Notes under the pieces: generated by a model
The model's database searches: none
What the model was told of the DNA's origin: nothing
The model's input: only the letters and a program-made list of their open reading frames with translations
Assembly (NCBI RefSeq): GCF_041927875.1
Contig: NZ_JBHFHN010000001.1
DNA: 64,000 bases
Reading direction: 5' to 3' (one strand)
Source of the DNA: Paracoccus sp041927875
GTDB lineage: Bacteria > Pseudomonadota > Alphaproteobacteria > Rhodobacterales > Rhodobacteraceae
Position numbers and translations under genes: made by a program
In this document: positions 1-8,052 of the stretch, piece by piece
How positions within the stretch are numbered: position 1 is the first letter of the stretch
How the letters are laid out: each line of letters starts with the position of its first letter

Positions 1-119
1 TGATCGCGCGGCTGGGCGAATGCCGCATCGACTGGTGCCGGATCTCGGCCGGGGGCGCGCGGGGCTGGGTGCCGAAAACCGTGATCTGGGGCGTGGACGC
101 CGACGAAATGCGGGATTGA
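1..119 (+). CDS. C-terminal fragment of an SH3-domain (SH3b-like) protein
   Basis: The window opens inside an ORF read in frame 3 that stops with TGA at 117-119, leaving 38 residues. The visible tail has the spacing of bacterial SH3 domains: a CRIDWCRI stretch followed by a Gly-rich turn and GWVPK. Proteins of this kind in Alphaproteobacteria are usually small, secreted and of unknown role, and may bind cell wall. The gene ends 4 nt before the GTG of the cation efflux gene, so the two are probably co-transcribed. The start and any signal peptide lie outside the window. Confidence 0.6.
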   Translation, partial: IARLGECRIDWCRISAGGARGWVPKTVIWGVDADEMRD

Positions 120-123
120 CCGG

Positions 124-993
124 GTGCAGGCGGGCCATGCACGGCTGAACCTGTCGGCGGGTCTGGCCTCGGTCGCGGTGGCGCTGCTGCTGGTCGGGCT
201 GAAACTTTACGCGGTGATCCAGACCGGGGCCTTGTCGGTCGCGGCCTCGCTGACCGATAGCGCGATGGATCTGCTGGTGTCGGCGGGCGGGCTGGTGGCG
301 ATCATCTATGCGATGCGCCCGGCCGATGACGATCACCGCTTTGGCCATGCCGCCGCCGAGGATCTGGCGGCGCTGTTTCAGGCGCTGGTGGTGACCGGGG
401 CGGGGCTGTGGATCGGCTGGCTGGCGATCGGTCGGCTGAGCGGTCCGGCGATGCCGGGGTTGCAGGCCACCGGCACCGGGCTGTGGGTGATGGCGGTGTC
501 GGCGGTGCTGACGCTGGGGCTGGTGATCTGGCAGGCCCGCGTCGCGGCACGCACCGGCAACCGGGTGGTGGCCGCCGACCGGCTGCATTACATCGGCGAT
601 CTTGGCCCGACGCTTGGGGCGATGGCGGCGCTGGCGCTGGCTGCGCCGCGGCTGGATGCGGTGATCGCCCTGCTGGCCGCCGCCTGGATGATCGGCGGCG
701 CGATCGTGATCGGCCGCGCCGCCTGGGACGCGCTGATGGACCGCGAGGCGGACGCGGCCACCCTGGCCGGGATCACCGCAATCCTCGATGGCTGGCCGGG
801 CGTTCACGGCTGGCACGATCTGCACACCCGCACCTCTGGCTCGCGTCTGTTCGTACATGTGCATATCGAACTGGACGGCGACCAGCCGCTGCGCGACGCG
901 CATGAGATCGGCCGGGCCTTGCGCGCCGCGATCCTGGCCGCCCATCCCGGTGCCTATGTGCTGATCCACAAGGATGTCGCCGGTCGGCCCTAG
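124..993 (+). CDS. Cation diffusion facilitator family transporter (FieF-like)
   Basis: A 289-residue inner-membrane protein that by family exports divalent metals (Zn2+, Fe2+, Mn2+) in exchange for protons. The first transmembrane helices contain the family's metal site pattern: SLTDSAMD near residue 45 and HRFGHAAAEDL around 72-82. The second site pattern YIGDLGPT follows near residue 157. A cytoplasmic ferredoxin-like domain closes the protein (GVHGWHDLHTR, then HVHIELD). There is no His-rich loop, unlike the second CDF gene at 33947. The start is GTG at 124, 4 nt after the upstream stop. Family assignment is firm; metal specificity is not known. Confidence 0.88.
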   Translation: MQAGHARLNLSAGLASVAVALLLVGLKLYAVIQTGALSVAASLTDSAMDLLVSAGGLVAIIYAMRPADDDHRFGHAAAEDLAALFQALVVTGAGLWIGWLAIGRLSGPAMPGLQATGTGLWVMAVSAVLTLGLVIWQARVAARTGNRVVAADRLHYIGDLGPTLGAMAALALAAPRLDAVIALLAAAWMIGGAIVIGRAAWDALMDREADAATLAGITAILDGWPGVHGWHDLHTRTSGSRLFVHVHIELDGDQPLRDAHEIGRALRAAILAAHPGAYVLIHKDVAGRP

Positions 994-1013
994 GCCGGGC
1001 GTGGCCCCAAAAG

Positions 1014-1063
1014 GGCGTATTTGGACAAGAAAGAAGGGCTGGTCTTCCTTGCCCGAATACCCA
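1014..1063. terminator. Inverted repeat of the dispersed GTATTTGG/CAAGAAAGAAG family; bidirectional terminator
   Basis: GTATTTGG followed by CAAGAAAGAAG (1017-1036) faces its near-complement CTTCCTTGCCCGAATAC (1044-1060) across a short loop. The hairpin fills the gap between two convergent genes (CDF ends 993, pfkB ends 1068), where a two-way terminator is expected. The same sequence recurs at several other intergenic sites in this window. Confidence 0.65.
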
Positions 1064-1067
1064 CGCA

Positions 1068-2015
1068 TCAGCAGCGGCTGAGGACGACCTGACGCAGGAG
1101 GCGTTTCTGATCGGCGCGGGTGCAGAGCGCGGTTGCCTCGGTCATCACCGCCGCCGCCGCCGCCGCCGCGCCATGGACCAGCGCCTGTTCGGGTGCCAGG
1201 TCGCGGGCCAGTGCCAGCACCAGCGCGCCGACGAAACTGTCACCCGCGCCGACCTTGCTGATCACCGGCACGGCGGGCGCGGTGGCGTGGAAGCGGGCGT
1301 CATGGGTGGCGAGGATGTTTCCCTCGGACCCGCGGGCGACGATCACCATCTGGGCCACCCCGGCCTGCACCAGCGATTGCGCGAAGTCGGCGCTGTCGCG
1401 GCGTTCGGGCAGGGGGCGGCCGGCCAGATCCTCGGCCTCTTCGCCGTCCATGCGCAGGATGAAGGCCGGCTTTTTCGGCTGCGCCGCCATCTGATGCAGC
1501 GCCTTGCCCGAGGTGTCGACGACCAGCCGCGCCCCGGTGCGGGCGATCCGCGCTGCCAGCCGCGCCGGGAAATCGGCGGGCACGCCCGGCGGCTGGCTGC
1601 CCGACAGCACCACGATCCCGCCCGAGGGCGCGGCCCGCGAAATCCGCGACAGCGCCAGATCGACATGTTTCGGCGTCCAGTCCGGGCCGGGCATCACAAA
1701 GCGGAACTGCTGGCCGCTGGCCTGGTCGATGACCGAGAAACTTTGCCGCGTCTCGCCGGGGGCGGGGAAAGGGGCGAGGCCGATCCCGGCCTCGGACAAG
1801 AGATGGATCAGCTTGTCACCGACCTGGCCGCCGACCGCGACAAAGGCGGTTGAATGGCCGCCAAGGATCTGGATGGCGCGGCTGACATTGATGCCGCCGC
1901 CGCCGGGATCGACGCTGGCGCGGTCGCAGCGCAGCTTGACATCGGGGATCACGCGATCGGCGCTGGTGGCGAAATCGACGGTCGGGTTCAGGGTGACGGT
2001 CAGGATCGGGGTCAT
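1068..2015 (-). CDS. pfkB: PfkB-type 6-phosphofructokinase / 1-phosphofructokinase-family hexose kinase
   Basis: A 315-residue ribokinase-fold sugar kinase. The N-terminus (TLNPTVD, KLRCDR, PGGGGINVSRAI) and RFVMPG resemble Escherichia coli PfkB more than FruK. The C-terminal GAGDSFVGAL carries the catalytic Asp and the anion-hole glycines. By family it phosphorylates fructose 6-phosphate (or tagatose/fructose phosphates). I take ATG at 2015; a GTG four codons upstream (2027) would run into the preceding gene's stop. It follows the metallopeptidase gene by 2 nt, so the two form an operon. Substrate is inferred from similarity only; fructose 1-phosphate remains possible. Confidence 0.78.
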   Translation of the reverse strand: MTPILTVTLNPTVDFATSADRVIPDVKLRCDRASVDPGGGGINVSRAIQILGGHSTAFVAVGGQVGDKLIHLLSEAGIGLAPFPAPGETRQSFSVIDQASGQQFRFVMPGPDWTPKHVDLALSRISRAAPSGGIVVLSGSQPPGVPADFPARLAARIARTGARLVVDTSGKALHQMAAQPKKPAFILRMDGEEAEDLAGRPLPERRDSADFAQSLVQAGVAQMVIVARGSEGNILATHDARFHATAPAVPVISKVGAGDSFVGALVLALARDLAPEQALVHGAAAAAAAVMTEATALCTRADQKRLLRQVVLSRC

Positions 2016-2017
2016 GC

Positions 2018-2434
2018 TTATTCCCACCAGCGGTCGATCTGGGCGATGTCATCATCGGACCAGCCGAAATGATGCGCGAATTCATGCACCAGGACATGCG
2101 CGACCAGATGGTTCAGCGACACATCGCCGCGCGCCACCCATTCATCCAGAATGGCGCGGCGGAACAGCACGATGCGGTCGGGCGACAGCGGCTGATCGGC
2201 CAGCGATTTCTCGGTCAGCGGGATGCCCTCGTAAAGGCCGGTCAGCTCGAACGGATCGTCGATCTCCAGCTCGTCGCACAGATCGGCATCGGCCAGCTCC
2301 TCGATCACCAACGCAACTTCGGCGGCGGCATCGCGCACCTTGTCGGGCAGCGCGGCGCGGGCCAGATTGGCCAGGCGCAGGATCTCGGTTGCATCGGGGG
2401 CGAACTGGTCGCTGTCGGCAAAGCGTTCGGGCAT
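2018..2434 (-). CDS. Metallopeptidase family protein (minimal zincin, HExxH)
   Basis: A 138-residue acidic protein whose C-terminal part has the zincin signature HEFAHHFG near residue 120, preceded by LNHLVAHVLV. This matches a small conserved bacterial family of predicted zinc metallopeptidases with no signal peptide, acting in the cytoplasm on unknown substrates. The start is ATG at 2434, with GGAAAGG about 7 nt upstream. A much longer reading in this frame runs antisense through gltX and is not credible. pfkB follows after 2 nt. Confidence 0.8.
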   Translation of the reverse strand: MPERFADSDQFAPDATEILRLANLARAALPDKVRDAAAEVALVIEELADADLCDELEIDDPFELTGLYEGIPLTEKSLADQPLSPDRIVLFRRAILDEWVARGDVSLNHLVAHVLVHEFAHHFGWSDDDIAQIDRWWE

Positions 2435-2509
2435 GTGATGTCCTTTCCTGCACTGGATATGGACAAAAACGCGGGCCTGTGAAAGAGCCATGACAACAGG
2501 AGACGCCCC

Positions 2510-3838
2510 ATGACCACCGTGACCCGCTTTGCGCCGTCGCCGACCGGCTATATCCATGTCGGCAATCTGCGCACCGCGCTGATGAACCACCTGATCGCCC
2601 GCAAGACCGGCGGCACCTTCATCCTGCGCCTGGACGATACCGACCGCGAGCGGTCGAAACAGGAATATGCCGACCAGTTGCAGCGCGATCTGGAATGGCT
2701 GGGGCTGCATTGGGACCGGATCGAGCGGCAATCCGACCGGCTGGACCGCTACCGCGACCAGGCCGAGGTGCTGAAGGCCAAGGGTCGGTTCTATGAATGC
2801 TTTGAAAGCCCGACCGAACTGGATCTGAAGCGCAAGAAGCTTTTGAACATGGGCCGCCCGCCGGTCTATGACCGCGCCAGCCTGGCGCTGGATGAGGCCG
2901 CGAAAGAGGCCTACCGCGCCGAGGGTCGCGACGGCTATTGGCGCTTTCTGCTGGATCAGGAGCGCATCGAATGGACCGATGGCATCCTGGGGCCGATCTC
3001 GATCGACGCGGCCAGCGTCAGCGACCCGGTGCTGATCCGCGCCGATGGGCAGGTGCTGTATACCTTTGCCAGCTCGGTCGATGATATCGACATGGGCGTG
3101 ACCCATATCGTGCGCGGCGCCGACCACGTGACCAATACCGCGACCCAGATCCAGATCATGCAGGCGATGGGCGGCACGCCGCCGCAATTTGCCCATCACA
3201 GCCTGCTGACCGGCGCGCAGGGCGAGGAATTGTCCAAGCGGCTGGGCACACTTTCGCTGAAAGACCTGCGCGAGGCGGGCGTCGCGCCCGAGGCGCTGCT
3301 GTCGCTGATGGCCCGTCTGGGATCATCGCAGCCGGTCGCGCTGCGCCTGTCGCTGGACGAGATCGCCGAGGGCTTTGATGTCGGCCAGTTCGGCGCGGCG
3401 CCCACCAAGTTCGACCCCGAAGACCTGTGGCCGCTGACGCGCGAGCGCAACCAGCAGCTGCCCTTCGAGGCCGTGCAGGCCCGCATTGCCGATCTGGGCG
3501 TGCCGGCGGATCGCGCGGAAGCCTTCTGGAATGTCGCACGCCACAACATCACCAAGCTGGACGATCTGGCGCCTTGGGCGGATCTGGTGATCAAGGGGGC
3601 CACGCCGCTGGTGGCCGATGAGGACCGCGAGTTCGTGGCCACCGCCCTGTCGATGCTGCCCGCCCAGCCCTGGGGGCCGTCGACCTGGGGCGACTGGACC
3701 GGCGCGGTCAAGGCCGCCACCGGGCGCAAGGGCAAGGGGCTGTTCATGCCGCTGCGCCGGGCACTGACGGGCATGGATCACGGCCCTGAAATGGCCGAAC
3801 TGATGCCGCTTTTGCCGATGCCGCGCACCCAGGACTGA
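2510..3838 (+). CDS. gltX: Glutamate--tRNA ligase
   Basis: A 442-residue class I aminoacyl-tRNA synthetase that charges tRNA(Glu), or tRNA(Gln) in organisms using the amidotransferase route. The HIGH-type motif is FAPSPTGYIHVGNLRTAL near the N-terminus, and the KMSKS-type loop is EELSKRLG near residue 240. The C-terminal helical anticodon-binding domain follows and ends around ALTGMDHGPEM. It is slightly shorter than the roughly 470 residues common for GltX. Alphaproteobacteria often carry two paralogs, so this may be one of a pair. An AGGAGA Shine-Dalgarno precedes the ATG. Confidence 0.95.
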   Translation: MTTVTRFAPSPTGYIHVGNLRTALMNHLIARKTGGTFILRLDDTDRERSKQEYADQLQRDLEWLGLHWDRIERQSDRLDRYRDQAEVLKAKGRFYECFESPTELDLKRKKLLNMGRPPVYDRASLALDEAAKEAYRAEGRDGYWRFLLDQERIEWTDGILGPISIDAASVSDPVLIRADGQVLYTFASSVDDIDMGVTHIVRGADHVTNTATQIQIMQAMGGTPPQFAHHSLLTGAQGEELSKRLGTLSLKDLREAGVAPEALLSLMARLGSSQPVALRLSLDEIAEGFDVGQFGAAPTKFDPEDLWPLTRERNQQLPFEAVQARIADLGVPADRAEAFWNVARHNITKLDDLAPWADLVIKGATPLVADEDREFVATALSMLPAQPWGPSTWGDWTGAVKAATGRKGKGLFMPLRRALTGMDHGPEMAELMPLLPMPRTQD

Positions 3839-3845
3839 TCGCCAA

Positions 3846-3976
3846 CGGGGGGCGCTGCCCCCCGCACCCCCCGGCGTATTTGGTCAAGAAAGAAGATGAC
3901 GCCGGTTTTCTTTCTTGCCCAAATACGCCGGGGGTGAGCGCGGCACGCGCGAGGGGGCAGCGCCCCCTTTTCTTTC
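3846..3976. repeat. Composite intergenic repeat: nested GGGGGCGCTGCCCCC palindromes around the GTATTTGG hairpin
   Basis: Between gltX and the malyl-CoA gene, the GTATTTGG–CAAGAAAGAAG element (3871-3896) faces its complement CTTTCTTGCCCAAATACGCCG (3910-3930). Outside this pair lie two GC palindromes, at 3847-3863 and 3953-3967; the second is followed by a T-rich run typical of an intrinsic terminator. This is the fullest copy of the dispersed family and probably ends gltX transcription. Confidence 0.65.
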
Positions 3977-4072
3977 ACAACCTTGCCGTTTCGCTGCGTC
4001 GCGGCAATTTGGGCTTGCCGTTTCGGTCGGTTCCATGGTCCCTGACGAAAGAAAGTTGCGAGGAGCCGAATC

Positions 4073-4927
4073 ATGACCCGTCCCTATCGTTCCGTCCTTT
4101 ACATCCCCGGCTCGAATGCGCGGGCGCTGGACAAGGCGCGCGGGCTTGCGGCGGATGCGATCATCTTCGACCTTGAGGATGCGGTGGCGGCCAGCGAAAA
4201 AGTCGCGGCGCGCGCGATCCTGGCCGAGGAACTGGCCAAGGGCGGCTTTGGCGCACGCGCGCGGATCGTGCGGATCAATGGTTTTGACACCGAATGGGGG
4301 CGCGACGATGCGGCGGCTTTCGCGGACAGCGATGCCGATGCGATTCTGATCCCCAAGGTCTCGACCCCCGATCTGCTGGATCAGGTGGCGGCGGTGACCG
4401 GCGACATGCCGTTGTGGGCGATGATGGAAACGGCCTTGGGGATGCTGAATGCGGCAGCCATCGCCGCGCATCCGCGGCTTCAGGGCATGGTGATGGGCAC
4501 CAATGATCTGGCCAAGGAGCTGAACAGCCGCGCCCGTCCTGACCGGCTGGCGATGCAGGCCGGCCTTGGCCTGTGCCTGCTGGCCGCGCGCGCCCATGGC
4601 CGGGTGATCGTCGATGGCGTCTATAACGCCTTCAAGGACGATGACGGGCTGGCCGCCGAATGCGCGCAGGGCCGCGACATGGGTTTTGACGGCAAGACCC
4701 TGATCCATCCCGCGCAACTGGCCATCGCCAATGCGGCCTTTGCGCCCACCGATGTCGAGGTCGATCTTGCCCGCCGCCAGATCGCGGCCTTTGACGCGGC
4801 GCAGGCGGCGGGGCAAGGTGTGGCTGTCGTCGACGGCAAGATCGTCGAGAACCTGCACATCGTGACCGCGCGCCGCATTCTGGCGCAGGTCGACGCCATC
4901 GCCGCGCTGGAGGCGCAAACGTCATGA
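4073..4927 (+). CDS. mcl2: CitE-like (3S)-malyl-CoA thioesterase / malyl-CoA lyase family protein
   Basis: A 284-residue HpcH/HpaI-fold (CitE-like) enzyme. Visible family motifs are YIPGSNARAL at the N-terminus, FDLEDAV near residue 36 and MMETALGM near 122 (acidic Mg2+ ligands), then GTNDLAKEL and GKTLIHPAQL. It sits in a cluster with a mesaconyl-CoA hydratase gene. In Rhodobacter sphaeroides, as I recall, the malyl-CoA thioesterase paralog mcl2 is encoded close to mch in the same way. I therefore favour malyl-CoA thioesterase of the ethylmalonyl-CoA pathway over citrate lyase. Lyase activity is the alternative. The stop overlaps the next start as ATGA. Confidence 0.75.
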   Translation: MTRPYRSVLYIPGSNARALDKARGLAADAIIFDLEDAVAASEKVAARAILAEELAKGGFGARARIVRINGFDTEWGRDDAAAFADSDADAILIPKVSTPDLLDQVAAVTGDMPLWAMMETALGMLNAAAIAAHPRLQGMVMGTNDLAKELNSRARPDRLAMQAGLGLCLLAARAHGRVIVDGVYNAFKDDDGLAAECAQGRDMGFDGKTLIHPAQLAIANAAFAPTDVEVDLARRQIAAFDAAQAAGQGVAVVDGKIVENLHIVTARRILAQVDAIAALEAQTS

Positions 4928-5481
4928 CGCTTCTGATCCTCGGTATCGCGCTGTGGGTCTTTGCCCATTCCGCCCGCCGCATCGTCCCCGGCTTTCACCG
5001 CGCCATGAAGGGCAGCGAAAAGCCGATGGTGACCGGGATGCTGGTGCTGGCGATCCTGCTGATGGTGATCGGCTACCGCGCCGCCGATATCGTGCCGGTC
5101 TATACGCCGATCCCCGGCATGGGCCATGCCAACAACACGCTGATGCTGATCTCGATCTTTCTGTTCGGGGTGGGCGGCACCAAGGGTACGCTTTACCCGC
5201 GGCTGCGCCATCCGATGCTGATCGGCATGGTGCTGTGGGCCGTCGCGCACCTGTTGGTGAATGGCGATCTGGCGTCGATCGTGCTGTTCGGCGGCCTTGG
5301 CCTGTGGGCGGTCGCGGCGATGGTTCTGATCAACCGCGCCGGTCCCTGGCAGCGCCCCAAGCCTGGGCGCGGCATCAAGGGCGATCTGATGAATCTGGTG
5401 GGCACGCTGGTGATCTATGGCATCATCGCGGGCATCCACATCTGGCTGGGTTACAATCCTTTCCTGGGGACTTACGGATGA
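4924..5481 (+). CDS. NnrU family integral membrane protein
   Basis: A 185-residue protein with about five hydrophobic helices. It has the NnrU-type features LRHPMLIGMVLWAVAHLLVNGD and, near the start, WVFAHSARR. NnrU proteins were first linked to nitrate/nitrite reduction loci but also occur elsewhere; a role in haem or isoprenoid-related membrane chemistry is only speculated. It overlaps both neighbours by ATGA (4924-4927 and 5478-5481), so it is translationally coupled to the malyl-CoA gene before it and the DUF1737 gene after it. Confidence 0.75.
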   Translation: MTLLILGIALWVFAHSARRIVPGFHRAMKGSEKPMVTGMLVLAILLMVIGYRAADIVPVYTPIPGMGHANNTLMLISIFLFGVGGTKGTLYPRLRHPMLIGMVLWAVAHLLVNGDLASIVLFGGLGLWAVAAMVLINRAGPWQRPKPGRGIKGDLMNLVGTLVIYGIIAGIHIWLGYNPFLGTYG

Positions 5482-5684
5482 GCAAGATCTATCGCCTGCT
5501 GACCGAGGACGACACCGCCGCCTTTTGCCACAAGGTGTCCAAGGCACTTGCCCAAGGGTGGGAGCTGCACGGCAGCCCTGCCTATGCCTTTGACGCGGGA
5601 AATGGCGTCATGCGCTGCGCCCAGGCCGTCACCAAGGATGTCGCGGCCGATTACACGCCTGACATGAAGCTGGGTGAACAATGA
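5478..5684 (+). CDS. DUF1737 domain-containing small protein
   Basis: A 68-residue soluble protein that fits DUF1737 (short, one alpha/beta unit, with a WELHGSPAY-like core: ALAQGWELHGSPAYAF). Function is unknown. I start it at ATG 5478, inside the NnrU stop (ATGA); its own stop overlaps the mch start (ATGA at 5681). The conserved position between NnrU and mch suggests a functional or expression link to the ethylmalonyl-CoA genes, but nothing in the sequence shows an enzymatic site. Confidence 0.72.
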   Translation: MSKIYRLLTEDDTAAFCHKVSKALAQGWELHGSPAYAFDAGNGVMRCAQAVTKDVAADYTPDMKLGEQ

Positions 5685-6724
5685 CCGGCACAGCCAAGAC
5701 CAACCCCGGCAATTTTTTTGAAGACTACCGTATCGGCCAGGTGATCCACCACGCCGTGCCGCGCAGCGTCGGCGCGGGGGAACGCGCGCTGTATCACGCG
5801 CTTTATCCCGCGCGCGGCGCGATCTATTCCAGCGATGAGTTCGCCCGCGCCAGCGGCCTTGCCGCCAGCCCGATCGATGACCTGATCGCCTTTCACATCG
5901 TCTTCGGCAAGACCGTGCCCGACATCAGCCTGAACGCCGTGGCCAATCTGGGCTATGCTCAGGGCCGCTGGCTGCGCCCGGTCTGGCCCGGCGATACGCT
6001 GCGCGCCCAGTCCGAGGTGATCGGCCTGCGCGAGAACTCAAACCGCACATCGGGTGTGGTCTGGGTGCGGTCGCGCGGGATCAACCAATGGGGCGATGTC
6101 GTGCTGGATTACGTTCGCTGGGTGATGGTGCGCAAACGCGACGCGGGTGCCCCTGCGCCCGATCCGGTGGTGCCCGATCTGCCCTCGGTCGTGGACCCCG
6201 CCGATCTGGTAATCCCCGAGGGGCTGGATTTCAGCCGCTACGATTTCGATCTGGCCGGTGAGCCGCACCGCTGGGGCGATTATGCCGTGGGCGAAAAGAT
6301 CGACCATGTGGACGGCGTGACCGTCGAGCAGGCCGAGCACATGATCGCCACCCGGCTGTGGCAGAACACCGCCAAAGTGCATTTCGACGCCACCTTCCGG
6401 CCCGATGGCCAGCGGCTGATCTATGGCGGCCATGTCATCAGCCTGGCGCGCGCGCTGTCCTTCAACGGGCTGGCGAATGCGCAGATGATCGTGGCGCTGA
6501 ATGGCGGCGCCCATGCCAACCCTTGCTTTGCCGGCGACACCGTCAAGGCCTGGTCCGAGGTTCTGGACAAGGCCCCGACCGATGCCCCCGGTATCGGCGC
6601 GATCCGGCTGCGGCTGGTCGCGGTCAAGGCCGGGGCCGCGCCCTTCGCGCTGAAAGGCGCGGATGGCAAATATGATCCGGCGGTGCTGCTGGATCTGGAC
6701 TATTGGGCCTTGATGCCCCTGTAA
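5681..6724 (+). CDS. mch: Mesaconyl-CoA hydratase (beta-methylmalyl-CoA dehydratase), MaoC-type
   Basis: A 347-residue double hotdog (MaoC-like) hydratase. It opens with NFFEDYRIGQVIHHAVPRSV and has hydratase-type Asp/His segments in both halves (ASPIDDLIAFHIVFG; YGGHVISLARAL). The length matches Mch of Rhodobacter and Chloroflexus-type proteins, which interconvert beta-methylmalyl-CoA and mesaconyl-CoA. The product is cleaved by malyl/methylmalyl-CoA lyase to glyoxylate and propionyl-CoA during acetate assimilation. Context with the CitE-like gene supports this. The next gene follows after 9 nt. Confidence 0.85.
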   Translation: MTGTAKTNPGNFFEDYRIGQVIHHAVPRSVGAGERALYHALYPARGAIYSSDEFARASGLAASPIDDLIAFHIVFGKTVPDISLNAVANLGYAQGRWLRPVWPGDTLRAQSEVIGLRENSNRTSGVVWVRSRGINQWGDVVLDYVRWVMVRKRDAGAPAPDPVVPDLPSVVDPADLVIPEGLDFSRYDFDLAGEPHRWGDYAVGEKIDHVDGVTVEQAEHMIATRLWQNTAKVHFDATFRPDGQRLIYGGHVISLARALSFNGLANAQMIVALNGGAHANPCFAGDTVKAWSEVLDKAPTDAPGIGAIRLRLVAVKAGAAPFALKGADGKYDPAVLLDLDYWALMPL

Positions 6725-6733
6725 GGAAGACCG

Positions 6734-7639
6734 ATGCTGCGAAACGCGACCCTGATGGCGGCCCTGCTGGCCGCCGGTATGGCCCCTGCTTTGGCCCATG
6801 CCGAAACCGCTGCCCCGACCGAAACCGACGCGGCCGCCGCGCCATGGCCCGAGGATCCGGTTCCCGTCGCGCTGGACGCCAGCACCCGCCAGGACTTCAT
6901 CGAGGCCAATGTGCTGGCGATCTTCTATCACGAACTCGGCCATGCGCTGATCCATGTCGAGGATCTGCCGGTTCTGGGCCGCGAGGAGGAGGCGGTCGAC
7001 GGCCTGTCCGCCATCATGATCGACGCCCTGTGGGAAGCCGAGAGCGCCGAGAACATGCTGCGCCTGAACGGGGCCGCCTGGATCGCGCTCGCGAATGAGG
7101 CCATGGATGATCCGCCCGCCTATTGGGATGTTCATGCGCTGGACCGGCAACGCTATTACAACCAGCTATGCCTGATCTATGGTGCCGATCCCGACCGGCG
7201 TGAGGGTGTGGCCAAGGAAATGGGCCTGCCCGAAGAGCGCGCCGAGGGCTGCCCCGACGAATACGCCTTGGCCGCGCGGTCCTGGGGCACCATGCTTGAA
7301 CTGATCGAGAAGGACGCCCCCGGCGCCGGGCCCGGTCAGCTGGTGGCCGAGATGAAGGACATCCGCCCCGAGGATGCCGGGATCGCGGCGATGCTGACGA
7401 CCGAGATCAAGGATTTCAACGCCCATTACCGCTTGGCCCGCGACATCACCGTGGGCATGGAAAGCTGTGGCGAGGCGAACGCGTTTTACGACCTCGACCT
7501 GCATCGCGTCATCATCTGCACCGAGTTCGGCGACGAATTGGCGCGGCTGCACGACGGGATCGTGGCGGCGGCTGAGGCGCCGACCGAAGGCGCGCCCGAC
7601 AAGGCGGCCGAGCAACCGGCGGCAAAGCCTGCGCCCTGA
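6734..7639 (+). CDS. Secreted DUF4344-type putative metallopeptidase
   Basis: A 301-residue protein with an N-terminal Sec signal (ALLAAGMAPALAHA) and a zincin motif FYHELGHALIHVEDLP near residue 65, followed by the acidic EEEAVD that can supply the third zinc ligand. This matches the DUF4344 putative metallopeptidase family, of unknown substrate. A low-complexity Ala/Pro/Glu tail ends the protein. It begins 9 nt after mch and is probably part of that transcript, although no metabolic link is evident. Its stop overlaps the ATG of a doubtful ORF as TGATG. Confidence 0.75.
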   Translation: MLRNATLMAALLAAGMAPALAHAETAAPTETDAAAAPWPEDPVPVALDASTRQDFIEANVLAIFYHELGHALIHVEDLPVLGREEEAVDGLSAIMIDALWEAESAENMLRLNGAAWIALANEAMDDPPAYWDVHALDRQRYYNQLCLIYGADPDRREGVAKEMGLPEERAEGCPDEYALAARSWGTMLELIEKDAPGAGPGQLVAEMKDIRPEDAGIAAMLTTEIKDFNAHYRLARDITVGMESCGEANAFYDLDLHRVIICTEFGDELARLHDGIVAAAEAPTEGAPDKAAEQPAAKPAP

Positions 7640-8052
7640 TGGGCGTGGGGCGGGCGGTGGTCGGCCATCGCCCCGCCGCGGATGCCGCGCATGGCCCGGG
7701 GGGTGATGCTGCCATCACCCTTGACGCCGCCCCCGCGCCAATCCGCCGTCGCAGATCGAGGTGCCGGCCTTCGTCCATCAGCGCCGCCATGCGCCGCCTG
7801 CGCGCAGGACCGGGGCGGATCCTGTCCGGTTTTTTGGGGGGCATTCAGGACGAAGATGCGGCGATCGAACACATCACGCCCGCCATCGCCATCGCCTGCC
7901 GGATCGGTGAGCTGCCCTCGCGGGCGGTTCAGTCTGGCGCAGCCCTTGCTGGCGCACCGACGCATGATCCGCGCCTTGTGCCGTCATGTGTCTTGCCACG
8001 GGCGGACGAACCCGTTGCCTTCGGGACAGAACGCAAGAGGGCAGGAACATGA
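7639..8052 (+). CDS. Doubtful 137-aa ORF between the metallopeptidase and the repeat leader
   Basis: This stretch (7640-8048) has no recognisable gene. The only forward frame open throughout begins with an ATG overlapping the DUF4344 stop (TGATG) and ends in an ATGA overlap with the first leader ORF. The composition is Arg/Ala/Pro-rich without domains, membrane segments or signal peptide, and its last third lies in a partial copy of the tandem repeat. I list it because of the overlaps, but non-coding DNA is more likely. Confidence 0.15.
   Translation: MGVGRAVVGHRPAADAAHGPGGDAAITLDAAPAPIRRRRSRCRPSSISAAMRRLRAGPGRILSGFLGGIQDEDAAIEHITPAIAIACRIGELPSRAVQSGAALAGAPTHDPRLVPSCVLPRADEPVAFGTERKRAGT

Noticed and set aside
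2018..3199. 393-residue version of the small metallopeptidase
   Set aside because: The N-terminal 255 residues are antisense to gltX; a good ribosome-binding site supports the start at 2434.
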